NCBI RefSeq assembly: GCF_022829385.1
Contig: NZ_JAKSXX010000130.1
Coordinates: forward strand, 28,660-92,659
Source: Methylobacterium sp. J-070
GTDB taxonomy: Bacteria > Pseudomonadota > Alphaproteobacteria > Rhizobiales > Beijerinckiaceae
Length of the DNA: 64,000 bases
Direction: 5' to 3'
The position numbers and the translations under genes are program-made. This document shows positions 54,170 through 62,632 of the stretch, piece after piece; position 1 is the first letter of the stretch, and the number at the start of each line of letters is the position of its first letter. A model generated the notes under the pieces. The model searched no databases, was not told the DNA's origin, and saw only the letters and a list, made by a program, of their open reading frames with translations.

Positions 54170-55035
54170 GAGCCGCCCGTCCCGAAGCCCTGGGGGCCGC
54201 GGCCCGGGCGGACCTCGCGCGGCTGCGCGCGCGCTACCCGGCGCAGTTCCGGACGGACTGGGCCGGCCGCCTGCGGAGGCTGGCGACCCTCGCCCTCCTG
54301 GCCGGGCTCGCCGGCTTCGGGATCTGGCAGTTCGACGTGTCGCCGGCGCGGATCCTCCACGGGCTCGGGCGGCTCGGCTCCTTCGCGGTGCTGATGCTGC
54401 CGCCGTCGCCGGAGGGGCATCTCTGGATCTTCCTCCACGCCCTCGCCGAGACGCTGGGCATCGCCTTCCTGGGCACGCTGACGGCGGCGGTCCTGGCCTT
54501 CCCGGTGGCGTTCCTGGCGGCCCGGAACGTGGTGCCCAACCCCTTCGCGCATTTCGCCGTCCGGCGGGGGCTCGACGTGATGCGCTCGGTGGACGTGCTG
54601 ATCTGGGCGCTGATCTGGATCAACGTCGTCGGCCTCGGCCCCTTCGCGGGGGCGCTGGCCATCGCGTGCTCGGATCTCGGCGCCTTCGGCAAGCTGTTCT
54701 CCGAGGCGATCGAGACCTGCGACCGGCGGCCGGGCGAGGGCGTCGTCGCGTCCGGCGGCTCGGCGCTGCACCGCATCCGCTTCGGGCTGATCCCCGGGGT
54801 GCTGCCGGTTCTGGCGAGCCAGGTGCTGTACTTCTTCGAGTCGAACACCCGCTCGGCCACGATCATCGGGATCGTCGGCGCGGGCGGCATCGGCCAGTAC
54901 CTCACGGAGCTGATCCGGGTGCTGGAGCTGAAGCAGGTCGCCTTCCTGGTGCTGATGATCCTCGTGACGGTGGCGGCGATCGACTGGATCTCGACCCGCC
55001 TGCGCCGGGCGATCATCGGGCCGGCGGCGCGCTGA
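54166..55035 (+). CDS. phnE: Phosphonate ABC transporter permease, second copy
   Basis: This 289-residue permease is related to the preceding one, with the loop VVASGGSALHRIRFGLIPGV and GIVGAGGIGQYLTELIRVLE. An N-terminal cytoplasmic segment of about 40 residues precedes the first helix. It is coupled to the first permease by a four-base overlap. phnF follows tail-to-tail after 14 bases. Confidence 0.95.
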   Translation: MRAARPEALGAAARADLARLRARYPAQFRTDWAGRLRRLATLALLAGLAGFGIWQFDVSPARILHGLGRLGSFAVLMLPPSPEGHLWIFLHALAETLGIAFLGTLTAAVLAFPVAFLAARNVVPNPFAHFAVRRGLDVMRSVDVLIWALIWINVVGLGPFAGALAIACSDLGAFGKLFSEAIETCDRRPGEGVVASGGSALHRIRFGLIPGVLPVLASQVLYFFESNTRSATIIGIVGAGGIGQYLTELIRVLELKQVAFLVLMILVTVAAIDWISTRLRRAIIGPAAR

Positions 55036-55049
55036 GGCGGATCCTCGCC

Positions 55050-55793
55050 CTACCCGCCGATCACCAGCTCCACCCGGTCGGCGGCGAACAGGGTGCGGTT
55101 CGCCTGGATCGGCACCCCCGCGGGATCGACGTTGATGCTCGACACCACCAGGACCACGCGTCCGGGCGCCATGTCGAGGCGGCCGGCCTCCTCGGCGTCG
55201 GCCGGCCGGGCGCGGACCCGCGTCGACAGCCGGGTATAGTCGTGGATCCCGCAGGCCGCGAGCGCCCGGGTGATCGAGCCCCGTTCGGCATAGGCCTCGG
55301 CGAAGCCGGAGAAGCGCGGCAGCGGCAGCCAAGTCTGCGCCGTCGAGAGCGGGGCGCCGTCCGCCCGGTGGACCGTCAGCAGTTCCAGCACCGGCGCGCC
55401 GGGGGCGAGCGCCAGCGCCGCCGCCTGCTCGGGGCCGGCCGGGATGGCGGCCGAGGCGACCAGGTCCCCCCAGGCCTCGCGGCCTGCCCCGGTGACGATC
55501 TCGGAGAAGCGGGTGCGCGGCCCGATCGGGTAGGCGAGCGGTGCCTCTTCGACGAAGGTGCCGCGGCCCTGGCTGGCGCGGACCAGGCCGCCCTCCGCCA
55601 GGGCGGCCAGCGCCCGCCGGACCGTGTGCCGGTTCACCGCGAAGCGGGCCGCGAGCGCCGCCTCGGTGGGCAATTGCTGGCCGGGCGTGAAAAGCCCCGC
55701 GGCGATCTCGGCCGTCAGCGCGTCGGCGATCTGCCGCCACGCCGTCAGCCCTTCGCCCCGGACGAGACCGGGTGCCTGCGCCTGCGCATCCAT
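55050..55793 (-). CDS. phnF: Phosphonate regulator PhnF, GntR family HutC type
   Basis: This 247-residue repressor has an N-terminal winged helix (AWRQIADALTAEIAAG, then LAARFAVNRHTVRRALAALA) and a UTRA ligand-binding domain. It is divergent from phnG and very probably represses phnG onward until phosphonate or a pathway intermediate binds. A TTG four codons upstream (55805) is possible; the ATG at 55793 is preferred. Confidence 0.94.
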   Translation of the reverse strand: MDAQAQAPGLVRGEGLTAWRQIADALTAEIAAGLFTPGQQLPTEAALAARFAVNRHTVRRALAALAEGGLVRASQGRGTFVEEAPLAYPIGPRTRFSEIVTGAGREAWGDLVASAAIPAGPEQAAALALAPGAPVLELLTVHRADGAPLSTAQTWLPLPRFSGFAEAYAERGSITRALAACGIHDYTRLSTRVRARPADAEEAGRLDMAPGRVVLVVSSINVDPAGVPIQANRTLFAADRVELVIGG

Positions 55794-55829
55794 CCTGTCA
55801 TCCAAACTTCATTTGTCCCCGGTACGCCA

Positions 55830-55852
55830 GTTGTCTATACACCTATACAACG
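55830..55852. promoter_or_regulatory. Candidate PhnF operator
   Basis: The phnF-phnG gap contains GTTGTCTATAC, then ACC, then TATACAAC. GTCTATAC (55833-55840) fits the HutC-subfamily GntR consensus GT-(A/C)-TA-(G/T)-AC exactly. The flanking TTGT and ACAA give imperfect two-fold symmetry. Confidence 0.6.
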
Positions 55853-55872
55853 ACGCGACGGAGGGATTCGCG

Positions 55873-56343
55873 ATGGTTCCGAACCCGATGCGGCCGGCGC
55901 CCGGTCCGGGGATCGCGGCCCGACAGGCCGTAATGGCGCTCTGCGCCGACGCCAGCCGGCCCGAACTGGAGGCCGCCGTGTCGGCCCTCGATGCGCCGGT
56001 CGCGGAAGACCTGCGGCTCCCGGAGACCGGGCTGGTGATGGCCACCGGCCGGATCGGCGGGGACGGCCGGCCGTTCCATGTCGGCGAGGTCAGCGTGACC
56101 CGGGCGGCGATCCGCCTGGCGGACGGCGCCACCGGCTTCGCCTACCACCTCGGCCGCGATCGCCCGAAGGCGCGGCTCGCCGCGATCCTGGACGCGCTCT
56201 GGCAGGATCCGGCCCGGCGCCCGCGGGTCGAGGCGGCGCTGGCGTGCGCCGCCCGGCGGGCCGACGAGGCCCGGCGGCAGGCGGCGCGGCGCACCGCCGC
56301 CACCCGCGTCGAGTTCCTGACCGTCGCCCGCGGGGAGGATTGA
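55873..56343 (+). CDS. phnG: C-P lyase subunit PhnG
   Basis: This 156-residue protein is part of the PhnGHIJ core complex that forms ribose 1-phosphonate 5-triphosphate from ATP and phosphonate. Family motifs are LPETGLVMATGRIGGDG, FHVGEVSVTRAAIRL and AYHLGRDRPKARLAAILDAL. It is the first catalytic gene, divergent from phnF, with phnH two bases after the stop. Confidence 0.96.
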   Translation: MVPNPMRPAPGPGIAARQAVMALCADASRPELEAAVSALDAPVAEDLRLPETGLVMATGRIGGDGRPFHVGEVSVTRAAIRLADGATGFAYHLGRDRPKARLAAILDALWQDPARRPRVEAALACAARRADEARRQAARRTAATRVEFLTVARGED

Positions 56344-56345
56344 GC

Positions 56346-56933
56346 ATGCTGGCCCCCGGCTTCGCCGACCCGGTCCACGACGCGCAGGGCACCTTCCGCG
56401 CCGTCATGGACGCGCTCGCCCGGCCCGGGCAGCCCCGGCCCCTCGCCCCCGGCCTGACCCCGCCCGCGCCGCTGACGCCCGAACTCGCCGCGGTCGCGCT
56501 GGCACTGACCGACGCCGACACGCCGGTCTGGCTCGATGCCGCGCTGGCGGCCGCGCCCGACGTCGCCGCCTACCTGCGCTTCCACACCGGGGCGCCGCTC
56601 ACCGACGATCCGGCCCAGGCCGCCTTCGCGCTGATCCGCGACCCCGGGCGCTGCCCACCGCTCGGCCGCTTCGCCCCGGGCACGCCGGCCTATCCCGACA
56701 CGTCGACCACCCTGGTGCTGGCCTGCGAGGCGATCACCGAAGGGGAGGGGCTGCACCTCGCCGGGCCGGGCATCGCCGGTACCGTCCGGCTCGCTGCGGC
56801 GCCGCTGCCGGAGGGCTTCGTCACCCAGCTCGCGGCGAACCGCGCGGACTTCCCCCTCGGCGTCGACCTGATCCTCACCGCCCCCGGTCGCGTCGCCGGT
56901 CTCCCGCGCTCCACCGCCGTGTCCGAGGGCTGA
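56346..56933 (+). CDS. phnH: C-P lyase subunit PhnH
   Basis: This 195-residue PLP-transferase-like subunit of the C-P lyase core starts FADPVHDAQGTFRAVMDALA and has DTPVWLDAAL, FALIRDPGRCPPLGRF and GTPAYPDTSTTLVL. It is needed for complex assembly. The PhnI start is three bases downstream. Confidence 0.96.
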   Translation: MLAPGFADPVHDAQGTFRAVMDALARPGQPRPLAPGLTPPAPLTPELAAVALALTDADTPVWLDAALAAAPDVAAYLRFHTGAPLTDDPAQAAFALIRDPGRCPPLGRFAPGTPAYPDTSTTLVLACEAITEGEGLHLAGPGIAGTVRLAAAPLPEGFVTQLAANRADFPLGVDLILTAPGRVAGLPRSTAVSEG

Positions 56934-56936
56934 TCC

Positions 56937-58037
56937 ATGTACGTGGCCGTGAAGGGTGGCGAAGCCGCCATCGACAACGCGCACCGCCTGCTGGCCGAGG
57001 CCCGCCGCGGCGACCCCGCCGTGCCGGAACTCTCGGTCGCCCAGATCCGCGAGCAGATGGCGCTGCTGGTCGACCGGGTGATGACCGAGGGGTCGCTCTA
57101 CGATCCCGACCTCGCGGCGCTGGCGCTCAAGCAGGCCCGCGGCGACGTGGTCGAGGCCGTGTTCCTGGTCCGCGCCTACCGGACGACACTGCCGCGCTTC
57201 GGCGGCTCGGTGCCGGTCGAGACCGGCGCCATGGCGGTGGACCGCCGGGTCTCGGCGACCTTCAAGGACCTGCCCGGCGGCCAGGTGCTCGGGCCGACCT
57301 TCGACTATACCCACCGGCTGATCGATTTCGCGTTGGCTGCGGAAGGCGAGATCGCACCCGCCGCCGAGGCCGAGCCCCGCGCCGATGCCGCGACCTGCCC
57401 GCGGGTCACCGACCTGCTCGCCCGGGACGGCCTGATCGAGCCCTCGCCCCCGGACGACGGCGCCCCCGTGGGCGACCTCACCCGGGAGCCGGTGGATTAC
57501 CCGGCCGACCGGGCCCTGCGCCTCCAGGCGCTGGCCCGGGGCGACGAGGGCTTCGTGCTCGGGCTCGCCTACTCGACCCAGCGTGGCTACGGCCGGACCC
57601 ATCCGTTCGTGGGCGAGATCCGGGTCGGAGACGTGGCGGTCGAGTTCGTGCCCGAGGAGCTGGGCTTCGCGGTGCCGCTCGGCCGCGTGACGCTCACCGA
57701 GTGCCAGATGGTCAACCAGTTCAAGGGCTCGGGGGCGGTGCCGCCGCAATTCACCCGGGGCTACGGGCTCGCCTTCGGGCAGAGCGAGCGCAAGGCCATG
57801 GCGATGGCGCTGGTTGACCGGGCGCTCCGCGCGGAAGAACTCGGCGAGGCGGTGGCGAGCCCGGCCCAGGACCAGGAATTCGTGCTGGCCCATTGCGACA
57901 GCCTTCAGGCGACCGGCTTCGTCGAGCACCTGAAGCTGCCCCACTACGTCGACTTCCAGGCGGAGCTGGAGCTGGTCCGGCGCCTGCGGGCCGAGTTTTC
58001 TCGGGACTTGGACAGCGTGCAGGAGGCGGCCGAATGA
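56937..58037 (+). CDS. phnI: C-P lyase subunit PhnI
   Basis: This 366-residue nucleosidase subunit displaces adenine from ATP to give ribose 1-phosphonate triphosphate, with PhnG, PhnH and PhnL. It starts MYVAVKGGEAAIDNAHRLLA. QGYGRTHPF-like GYGRTHPFVGEIRVGDV and CQMVNQFKGSG are family signatures. Its stop overlaps the phnJ start as ATGA. Confidence 0.96.
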   Translation: MYVAVKGGEAAIDNAHRLLAEARRGDPAVPELSVAQIREQMALLVDRVMTEGSLYDPDLAALALKQARGDVVEAVFLVRAYRTTLPRFGGSVPVETGAMAVDRRVSATFKDLPGGQVLGPTFDYTHRLIDFALAAEGEIAPAAEAEPRADAATCPRVTDLLARDGLIEPSPPDDGAPVGDLTREPVDYPADRALRLQALARGDEGFVLGLAYSTQRGYGRTHPFVGEIRVGDVAVEFVPEELGFAVPLGRVTLTECQMVNQFKGSGAVPPQFTRGYGLAFGQSERKAMAMALVDRALRAEELGEAVASPAQDQEFVLAHCDSLQATGFVEHLKLPHYVDFQAELELVRRLRAEFSRDLDSVQEAAE

Positions 58038-59209
58038 GCGCGACGGGGATGCCACCGCTCCAAGGGAGGTCCGGGATCGGTTCTCCTCCAGAGCGGTTCG
58101 ACGGCACTAGCGCTTCGGATATGGCACGCACCCTTCCTCCCCCCTCTGCGGGGGAGGGTGGCCCCTGCGTCAGCAGGGGTCGGGAGAGGGGAGCGACGAT
58201 TCAGGATGGAGCGGAGCGGGGGGGCGGGCCGGAGCGTGGTTCTTCACCTTCGCGCTGCCCCTCTCCCGACCCCCTTCGGGGGCCTGCCTCCCCCGCAGAG
58301 GGGGGAGGGAGCTGCGCGGCGCCGGCCTCGTTTCCCGAATGGGAGAAGGGACTGGTCGCGTCGGAGGCTTCCGACTCCGGCTACAACTTCGCCTATCTCG
58401 ACGAGGGTACGAAGCGGATGATCCGCCGGGCGATCCTCAAGGCGATCGCGGTGCCGGGCTACCAAGTGCCGTTCGCGTCGCGGGAGATGCCGATGCCCTA
58501 CGGCTGGGGCACCGGCGGCGTGCAGGTCACCGCGGCGATCCTCGGGCGGTCGGACGTGCTCAAGGTCATCGACCAGGGCGCCGACGACACCACCAACGCG
58601 GTCTCGATCCGCCGCTTCTTCGCCCGCACCTCCGGGGTCGCCACGACCACGCGCACCCGGGAGGCGACGATCATCCAGACCCGCCACCGCATCCCCGAGA
58701 CGCCGCTCGCGGAGGGCCAGACCCTGGTCTACCAAGTGCCGATCCCCGAGCCCCTGCGCTTCCTCGAACCGCGCGAGACCGAGACCCGCCAGCTCCACGC
58801 GCTGGCCGAGTACGGCGCCATGCACGTGAAGCTCTACGAGGACATCAGCCGCCACGGGCACATCGCCACCACCTACGCCTACCCGGTGGAGGTCGCCGGC
58901 CGCTACGTGATGGACCCGTCGCCGACGCCGAAGTTCGACAACCCCAAGATGGACGACTGTCCGGCCCTCCAGCTGTTCGGGGCGGGGCGCGAGCGGCGGA
59001 TCTACGCGGTGCCGCCCTACACCCGGGTCCGCAGCCTCGACTTCGAGGACCACCCGTTCCGCGTGCAGGAATTCACGCAACCCTGCGCGCTCTGCGGCGC
59101 GAGCGGCCACTACCTCGACGAGGTGGTGACCGACGATGCCGGGGGCCGGATGTACGTCTGCTCGGACACCGACATCTGCGAGACCCGGGTCGAGGAGGCC
59201 GGCCGATGA
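58034..59209 (+). CDS. phnJ: C-P lyase radical SAM subunit PhnJ with N-terminal palindrome-encoded extension
   Basis: PhnJ cleaves the C-P bond of ribose 1-phosphonate 5-phosphate by a radical SAM reaction. The conserved enzyme begins GYNFAYLDEGTKRMIRRA. The radical glycine is G142 in PGYQVPF, and the cluster and thiyl cysteines are C351, C354, C376 and C382. All are offset by exactly 110 from the E. coli positions (32, 241, 244, 266, 272). The extra 110 residues are translated across a 173-bp palindromic element (58136-58308). In-frame starts are at 58034, 58049 and 58121; none occurs between the element and the core. The ATGA overlap with phnI favours 58034. Confidence 0.93.
   Translation: MSATGMPPLQGRSGIGSPPERFDGTSASDMARTLPPPSAGEGGPCVSRGRERGATIQDGAERGGGPERGSSPSRCPSPDPLRGPASPAEGGGSCAAPASFPEWEKGLVASEASDSGYNFAYLDEGTKRMIRRAILKAIAVPGYQVPFASREMPMPYGWGTGGVQVTAAILGRSDVLKVIDQGADDTTNAVSIRRFFARTSGVATTTRTREATIIQTRHRIPETPLAEGQTLVYQVPIPEPLRFLEPRETETRQLHALAEYGAMHVKLYEDISRHGHIATTYAYPVEVAGRYVMDPSPTPKFDNPKMDDCPALQLFGAGRERRIYAVPPYTRVRSLDFEDHPFRVQEFTQPCALCGASGHYLDEVVTDDAGGRMYVCSDTDICETRVEEAGR
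58136..58308. repeat. 173-bp palindromic element inside the phnJ reading frame
   Basis: The outer arms (58136-58157 and 58287-58308) are exact 22-bp reverse complements. Inner arms of 16 bp (58176-58191 and 58258-58273, GGGGTCGGGAGAGGGG) are also exact complements. Smaller hairpins lie between them. The frame is open throughout. GC-rich elements with similar CCTCCCCC arms are common between genes in Rhizobiales, so this looks like a copy inserted at the phnI-phnJ junction. Confidence 0.85.
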
Positions 59210-59979
59210 CCACGCCGCTCCTCTCCGCCCACGGCCTGACCAAGGCCTACGGCAACCGCCCCGCCTGCGCGGGCATCGACCTCGACGTCACCGAGGGCGA
59301 GGTTCTGGCCATCGTGGGCGAATCGGGCTCGGGCAAGTCCACGCTCCTGTCGCTGCTGGCCGGCGAGCTGGCGCCCGATTCGGGCGCGGTCCGCTACCGG
59401 ATGCGCGACGGGCAGACCCGCGACCTCGCCGAACTCGGCCCCGCGGCGCTGCGCCGCCTGATGCGCACCGACTGGGGCTTCGTCCGGCAGGACGCCCGGC
59501 AGGGCCTGCGCATGGCGGTCTCGGCCGGCGGCAACGTCGGCGAGCGGCTGATGGGGATGGGCGAGCGCCATTACGGCCGGATCCGCGGCCAGGCCCTCGA
59601 CTGGCTCGGCCGCGTCGAGATCGATTCGGGCCGGGTGGACGACCCGCCGAGCCAGTTCTCCGGCGGCATGCGCCAGCGCCTCCAGATCGCCCGCAACCTC
59701 GTCACCGGGCCGCGCCTCGTGCTGATGGACGAGCCGACCTCGGGGCTCGACGTCTCGGTCCAGGCCCGGCTCCTCGACCTGATCCGCCGGCTCTCGGCCG
59801 AGCTCGGGCTCGCCGTGATCATCGTCACCCACGACCTCGCGGTGGCGCGGCTGCTCTCCCACCGCATCGCCGTGATGCGCGCCGGCCGCGTCATCGAGAC
59901 CGGCCTGACCGACCGGGTGCTCGACGATCCCGAGCACGCCTACACCCAGCTCCTCGTCGCCTCGGTGCTCGCCGCATGA
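59206..59979 (+). CDS. phnK: C-P lyase ATP-binding protein PhnK
   Basis: This 257-residue ABC-type ATPase binds the C-P lyase core. It has Walker A GESGSGKSTLL, signature FSGGMRQRLQIARNLV and Walker B LVLMDEPTSGLD. The start overlaps the phnJ stop as ATGA and its stop overlaps phnL the same way. Confidence 0.96.
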   Translation: MTTPLLSAHGLTKAYGNRPACAGIDLDVTEGEVLAIVGESGSGKSTLLSLLAGELAPDSGAVRYRMRDGQTRDLAELGPAALRRLMRTDWGFVRQDARQGLRMAVSAGGNVGERLMGMGERHYGRIRGQALDWLGRVEIDSGRVDDPPSQFSGGMRQRLQIARNLVTGPRLVLMDEPTSGLDVSVQARLLDLIRRLSAELGLAVIIVTHDLAVARLLSHRIAVMRAGRVIETGLTDRVLDDPEHAYTQLLVASVLAA

Positions 59980-60683
59980 CCGCGCTTCTGACCTTCCAGG
60001 ACGTCGCCAAGAGCTTCACCCTGCACCTGCGCGGCGGGATCGTGCTGCCGGTGGTGGGCGATGTCAGCCTCGCGGTGGAGCCCGGCGAGTGCGTGGTGCT
60101 GGGCGGCCCGTCCGGCGCGGGAAAATCCTCGCTCCTCAAGATGGCCTACGGCAATTACCGCTGCGACGGCGGCGCCATCCTGGTCCGCGATGGCGACAGC
60201 GTGGTCGATGTCGTCCGGGCCGATCCGCGGGTGGTCCTGGCCCTGCGGGCCCGGGTGATCGCCTACGTGTCGCAGTTCCTGCGGGTGATCCCCCGGGTCT
60301 CGGCCCTCGACGTGGTCGAGGCCGCCGGCCGCGCGGGCGGCCTCGAGGCCGAGACGGCACGCGGGCGCGCACGGGATCTGCTCGCCCGGCTCAACCTGCC
60401 CGAGCGGCTCTGGAGCCTGCCGCCCGCGACCTTCTCGGGCGGCGAGCAGCAGCGGGTCAACATCGCCCGGGGCCTGATCGCCGACCGGCCGCTGCTGCTC
60501 CTCGACGAGCCCACCGCCTCCCTCGACGCGCAGAACCGCGCCGTGGTGGCCGAGCTGGTGCGCGAGAAGCTCGCGGCCGGGGCCGGCGTGCTCGGCATCT
60601 TCCACGACAGCGAGATGCGCGATGCTGTGGCGAGCCGGGTGGTCGATGTCACCCGCTTCGCGCCGCAAGCCCGCGCAGCCTGA
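59976..60683 (+). CDS. phnL: C-P lyase ATP-binding protein PhnL
   Basis: This 235-residue ABC-type ATPase of the C-P lyase complex has Walker A GPSGAGKSSLLKM, the signature FSGGEQQRVNIARGLI and LLLLDEPTASLD. It helps PhnI exchange the adenine of ATP for phosphonate. It is coupled to phnK by ATGA; phnM follows after nine bases. Confidence 0.96.
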   Translation: MTALLTFQDVAKSFTLHLRGGIVLPVVGDVSLAVEPGECVVLGGPSGAGKSSLLKMAYGNYRCDGGAILVRDGDSVVDVVRADPRVVLALRARVIAYVSQFLRVIPRVSALDVVEAAGRAGGLEAETARGRARDLLARLNLPERLWSLPPATFSGGEQQRVNIARGLIADRPLLLLDEPTASLDAQNRAVVAELVREKLAAGAGVLGIFHDSEMRDAVASRVVDVTRFAPQARAA

Positions 60684-60692
60684 GGATACACG

Positions 60693-61829
60693 ATGGACGA
60701 CTTCATCATCGAGAACGCCACCCTGGTCCTGCCGGACCGGGTGCAGCGCGGCTGGCTCGCGGTGTCGGACGGGGCCATCGCGGAGATCGGCGAGGGCCGC
60801 CCCCCCGCCCGCGGACTCGACTTCGGCGGCGACCACCTGATCCCCGGCCTGATCGAACTGCACACCGACCACCTGGAAAGCCATTACGCGCCGCGGCCGA
60901 AGGTGCGCTGGCATCCCCTGGGCGCCGTGCTGGCCTACGACGCGCAGATCACCGCCTCGGGCATCACCACGGTGTTCGATTCGCTCCGCGCCGGCAGCGA
61001 TCCGGACGGCAGCGGTCTCGGCTCCGAGCTCGAGCAGCTCGCCGGGGCGATCGCCGCCGCCCGCGCCCAGGACCTGTTCCGGGCCGAGCACTTCACGCAT
61101 CTGCGCTGCGAGTTGCCCTCTACGGACGTGCTCGACACGGTGGCGGCGTTCACGGCCCGCTTTCCCGTCGGCCTGATCTCGCTGATGGACCACACGCCGG
61201 GCCAGCGGCAGTTCCGCGACATGGAGAAGTACTACACCTACGCCACCCGCGGCGGCCGGCCCATGGACGAGATCCGCGCCAACACCGAGCGCAAGATCCG
61301 CGACGGCCGGGCGCTCAACGCCGAGAATCGCCCGGCCCTCGTCCAGTTCGCCCGCGAGATGGGCATCCCGCTCGCGAGCCACGACGACACCACCCTGGCG
61401 GATGTCGATCTCGCTGTCGGCGAGGGCGTGCGGCTCGCCGAGTTCCCCACCACCCTGGAGGCGGCCGAGGCCGCGCACGGTCGGGGGCTCACCGTGATGA
61501 TGGGCGCGCCGAACCTGATCCGGGGCGGCTCGCATTCGGGCAACGTCGCCGCGCTGGCCCTGGCCGAGGCCGGCCATCTCGACATCCTGTCGTCCGATTA
61601 CGTGCCGGCGAGCCTGCTGATGGCGGCCTTCCTGCTGCCCGAGCGGGCGCCGGCGATCGGGCTGCCGGAGGCGCTGGCCACCGTCACGGCCAACCCCGCC
61701 CGGGCCACCGGCCTGACGGATCGCGGCGCCCTGGCACCCGGCCTGCGGGCCGACCTCGTGCGGGTGCAGCTCGCCGAGGGCGTCCCGGTGGTCCGCGAGG
61801 TCTGGCGCGTCGGCCGGCGGGTCGCCTGA
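60693..61829 (+). CDS. phnM: Ribose 1-methylphosphonate 5-triphosphate diphosphatase
   Basis: This 378-residue amidohydrolase-fold enzyme removes pyrophosphate from the ribose phosphonate triphosphate. The metal-binding segment LIELHTDHLESHYAPRP and GVRLAEFPTTLEAAEAAHG are visible, and SHDDTTLADVD follows the helix region. Its TGA overlaps the phnN ATG by one base (TGATG). Confidence 0.96.
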   Translation: MDDFIIENATLVLPDRVQRGWLAVSDGAIAEIGEGRPPARGLDFGGDHLIPGLIELHTDHLESHYAPRPKVRWHPLGAVLAYDAQITASGITTVFDSLRAGSDPDGSGLGSELEQLAGAIAAARAQDLFRAEHFTHLRCELPSTDVLDTVAAFTARFPVGLISLMDHTPGQRQFRDMEKYYTYATRGGRPMDEIRANTERKIRDGRALNAENRPALVQFAREMGIPLASHDDTTLADVDLAVGEGVRLAEFPTTLEAAEAAHGRGLTVMMGAPNLIRGGSHSGNVAALALAEAGHLDILSSDYVPASLLMAAFLLPERAPAIGLPEALATVTANPARATGLTDRGALAPGLRADLVRVQLAEGVPVVREVWRVGRRVA

Positions 61830-62359
61830 TGGCGGGCTGCCTCGTCCTCGTGGTCGGACCCAGCGGGGCCGGCAAGGACACGCTGATCCGGCTGGCCCGG
61901 TCGGCTCTGGACCGGGATCCGCGCTACGTCTTTCCCCGCCGCCTCGTCACCCGGCCGCCCTCGGCGGACGAGGACAACGAGCCGATCGACGAGGCCGACT
62001 TCGCGCAGGGCCATGCGGCGGGTCGCTTCACCCTGAGCTGGCGCGCCCACGGCCTCGGCTACGCCCTCCCGGCGGAGGCCGGCCGGCTGGCGGAGGCAGG
62101 CCATGTGGTGGTCTGCAACGTCTCGCGCCGGGTCGTCGCGGAGGCCCGGGGCGCCTGCCCGCGGGTGAGCGTCGTCGAAGTCACGGCACCGCCCGAAATG
62201 CTGATGCAGCGCCTCGCCGCCCGAGGGCGGGCCGAGGATGGCGACCTCGCCGCGCGGCTCGCCCGTGCGGTGCCCGTCGAGGCGGATCTGAGGATCCTCA
62301 ACACCGGCGCGCCGGAGGCCGGCGCCGCGCGCCTGGTGGCGCATCTGCGCGCCTGCTGA
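61829..62359 (+). CDS. phnN: Ribose 1,5-bisphosphate phosphokinase
   Basis: This 176-residue P-loop kinase converts ribose 1,5-bisphosphate to PRPP, returning the C-P lyase product to central metabolism. It has VVGPSGAGKDTLIRLARSAL, FPRRLVTRPPSADEDNEP and LSWRAHGLGYALP. It is coupled to phnM by TGATG and ends the cluster; no phnP follows. Confidence 0.95.
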   Translation: MAGCLVLVVGPSGAGKDTLIRLARSALDRDPRYVFPRRLVTRPPSADEDNEPIDEADFAQGHAAGRFTLSWRAHGLGYALPAEAGRLAEAGHVVVCNVSRRVVAEARGACPRVSVVEVTAPPEMLMQRLAARGRAEDGDLAARLARAVPVEADLRILNTGAPEAGAARLVAHLRAC

Positions 62360-62557
62360 GCCGAGCGCCCGCTCGATCCGCCGGTGCGGTCTCGCGACAC
62401 GCGCGTCCTGTCCCGGACAGGTGGAGCGCCGGCGGAACCCGTCCGGGATCCGGCACAGGTTGATCCAGGCGGACGCGTGGCTTCCGGGTCGCATTCCGCT
62501 GGCGCCGCATGCGCCCGGGAAATGGCCGGTGCAGGACCGGCGCGACGTTGGGCCACG

Positions 62558-62590
62558 AAAAAGGGCGCGGGCCGGGTCCGGCACGCGCCC
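62558..62590 (-). terminator. Rho-independent terminator of the porin gene
   Basis: On the minus strand a GC-rich stem (GGGCGCG with CGCGCCC, extended by GCCGG/CCGGC) is followed by TTTTT. It lies about 45 bases beyond the porin stop. A further perfect hairpin (GTCCGGGAC) lies between. Confidence 0.85.
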
Positions 62591-62632
62591 ATCGCTGGTC
62601 CGGGACAGGCGTCCCGGACGATGCTGCCGAGA

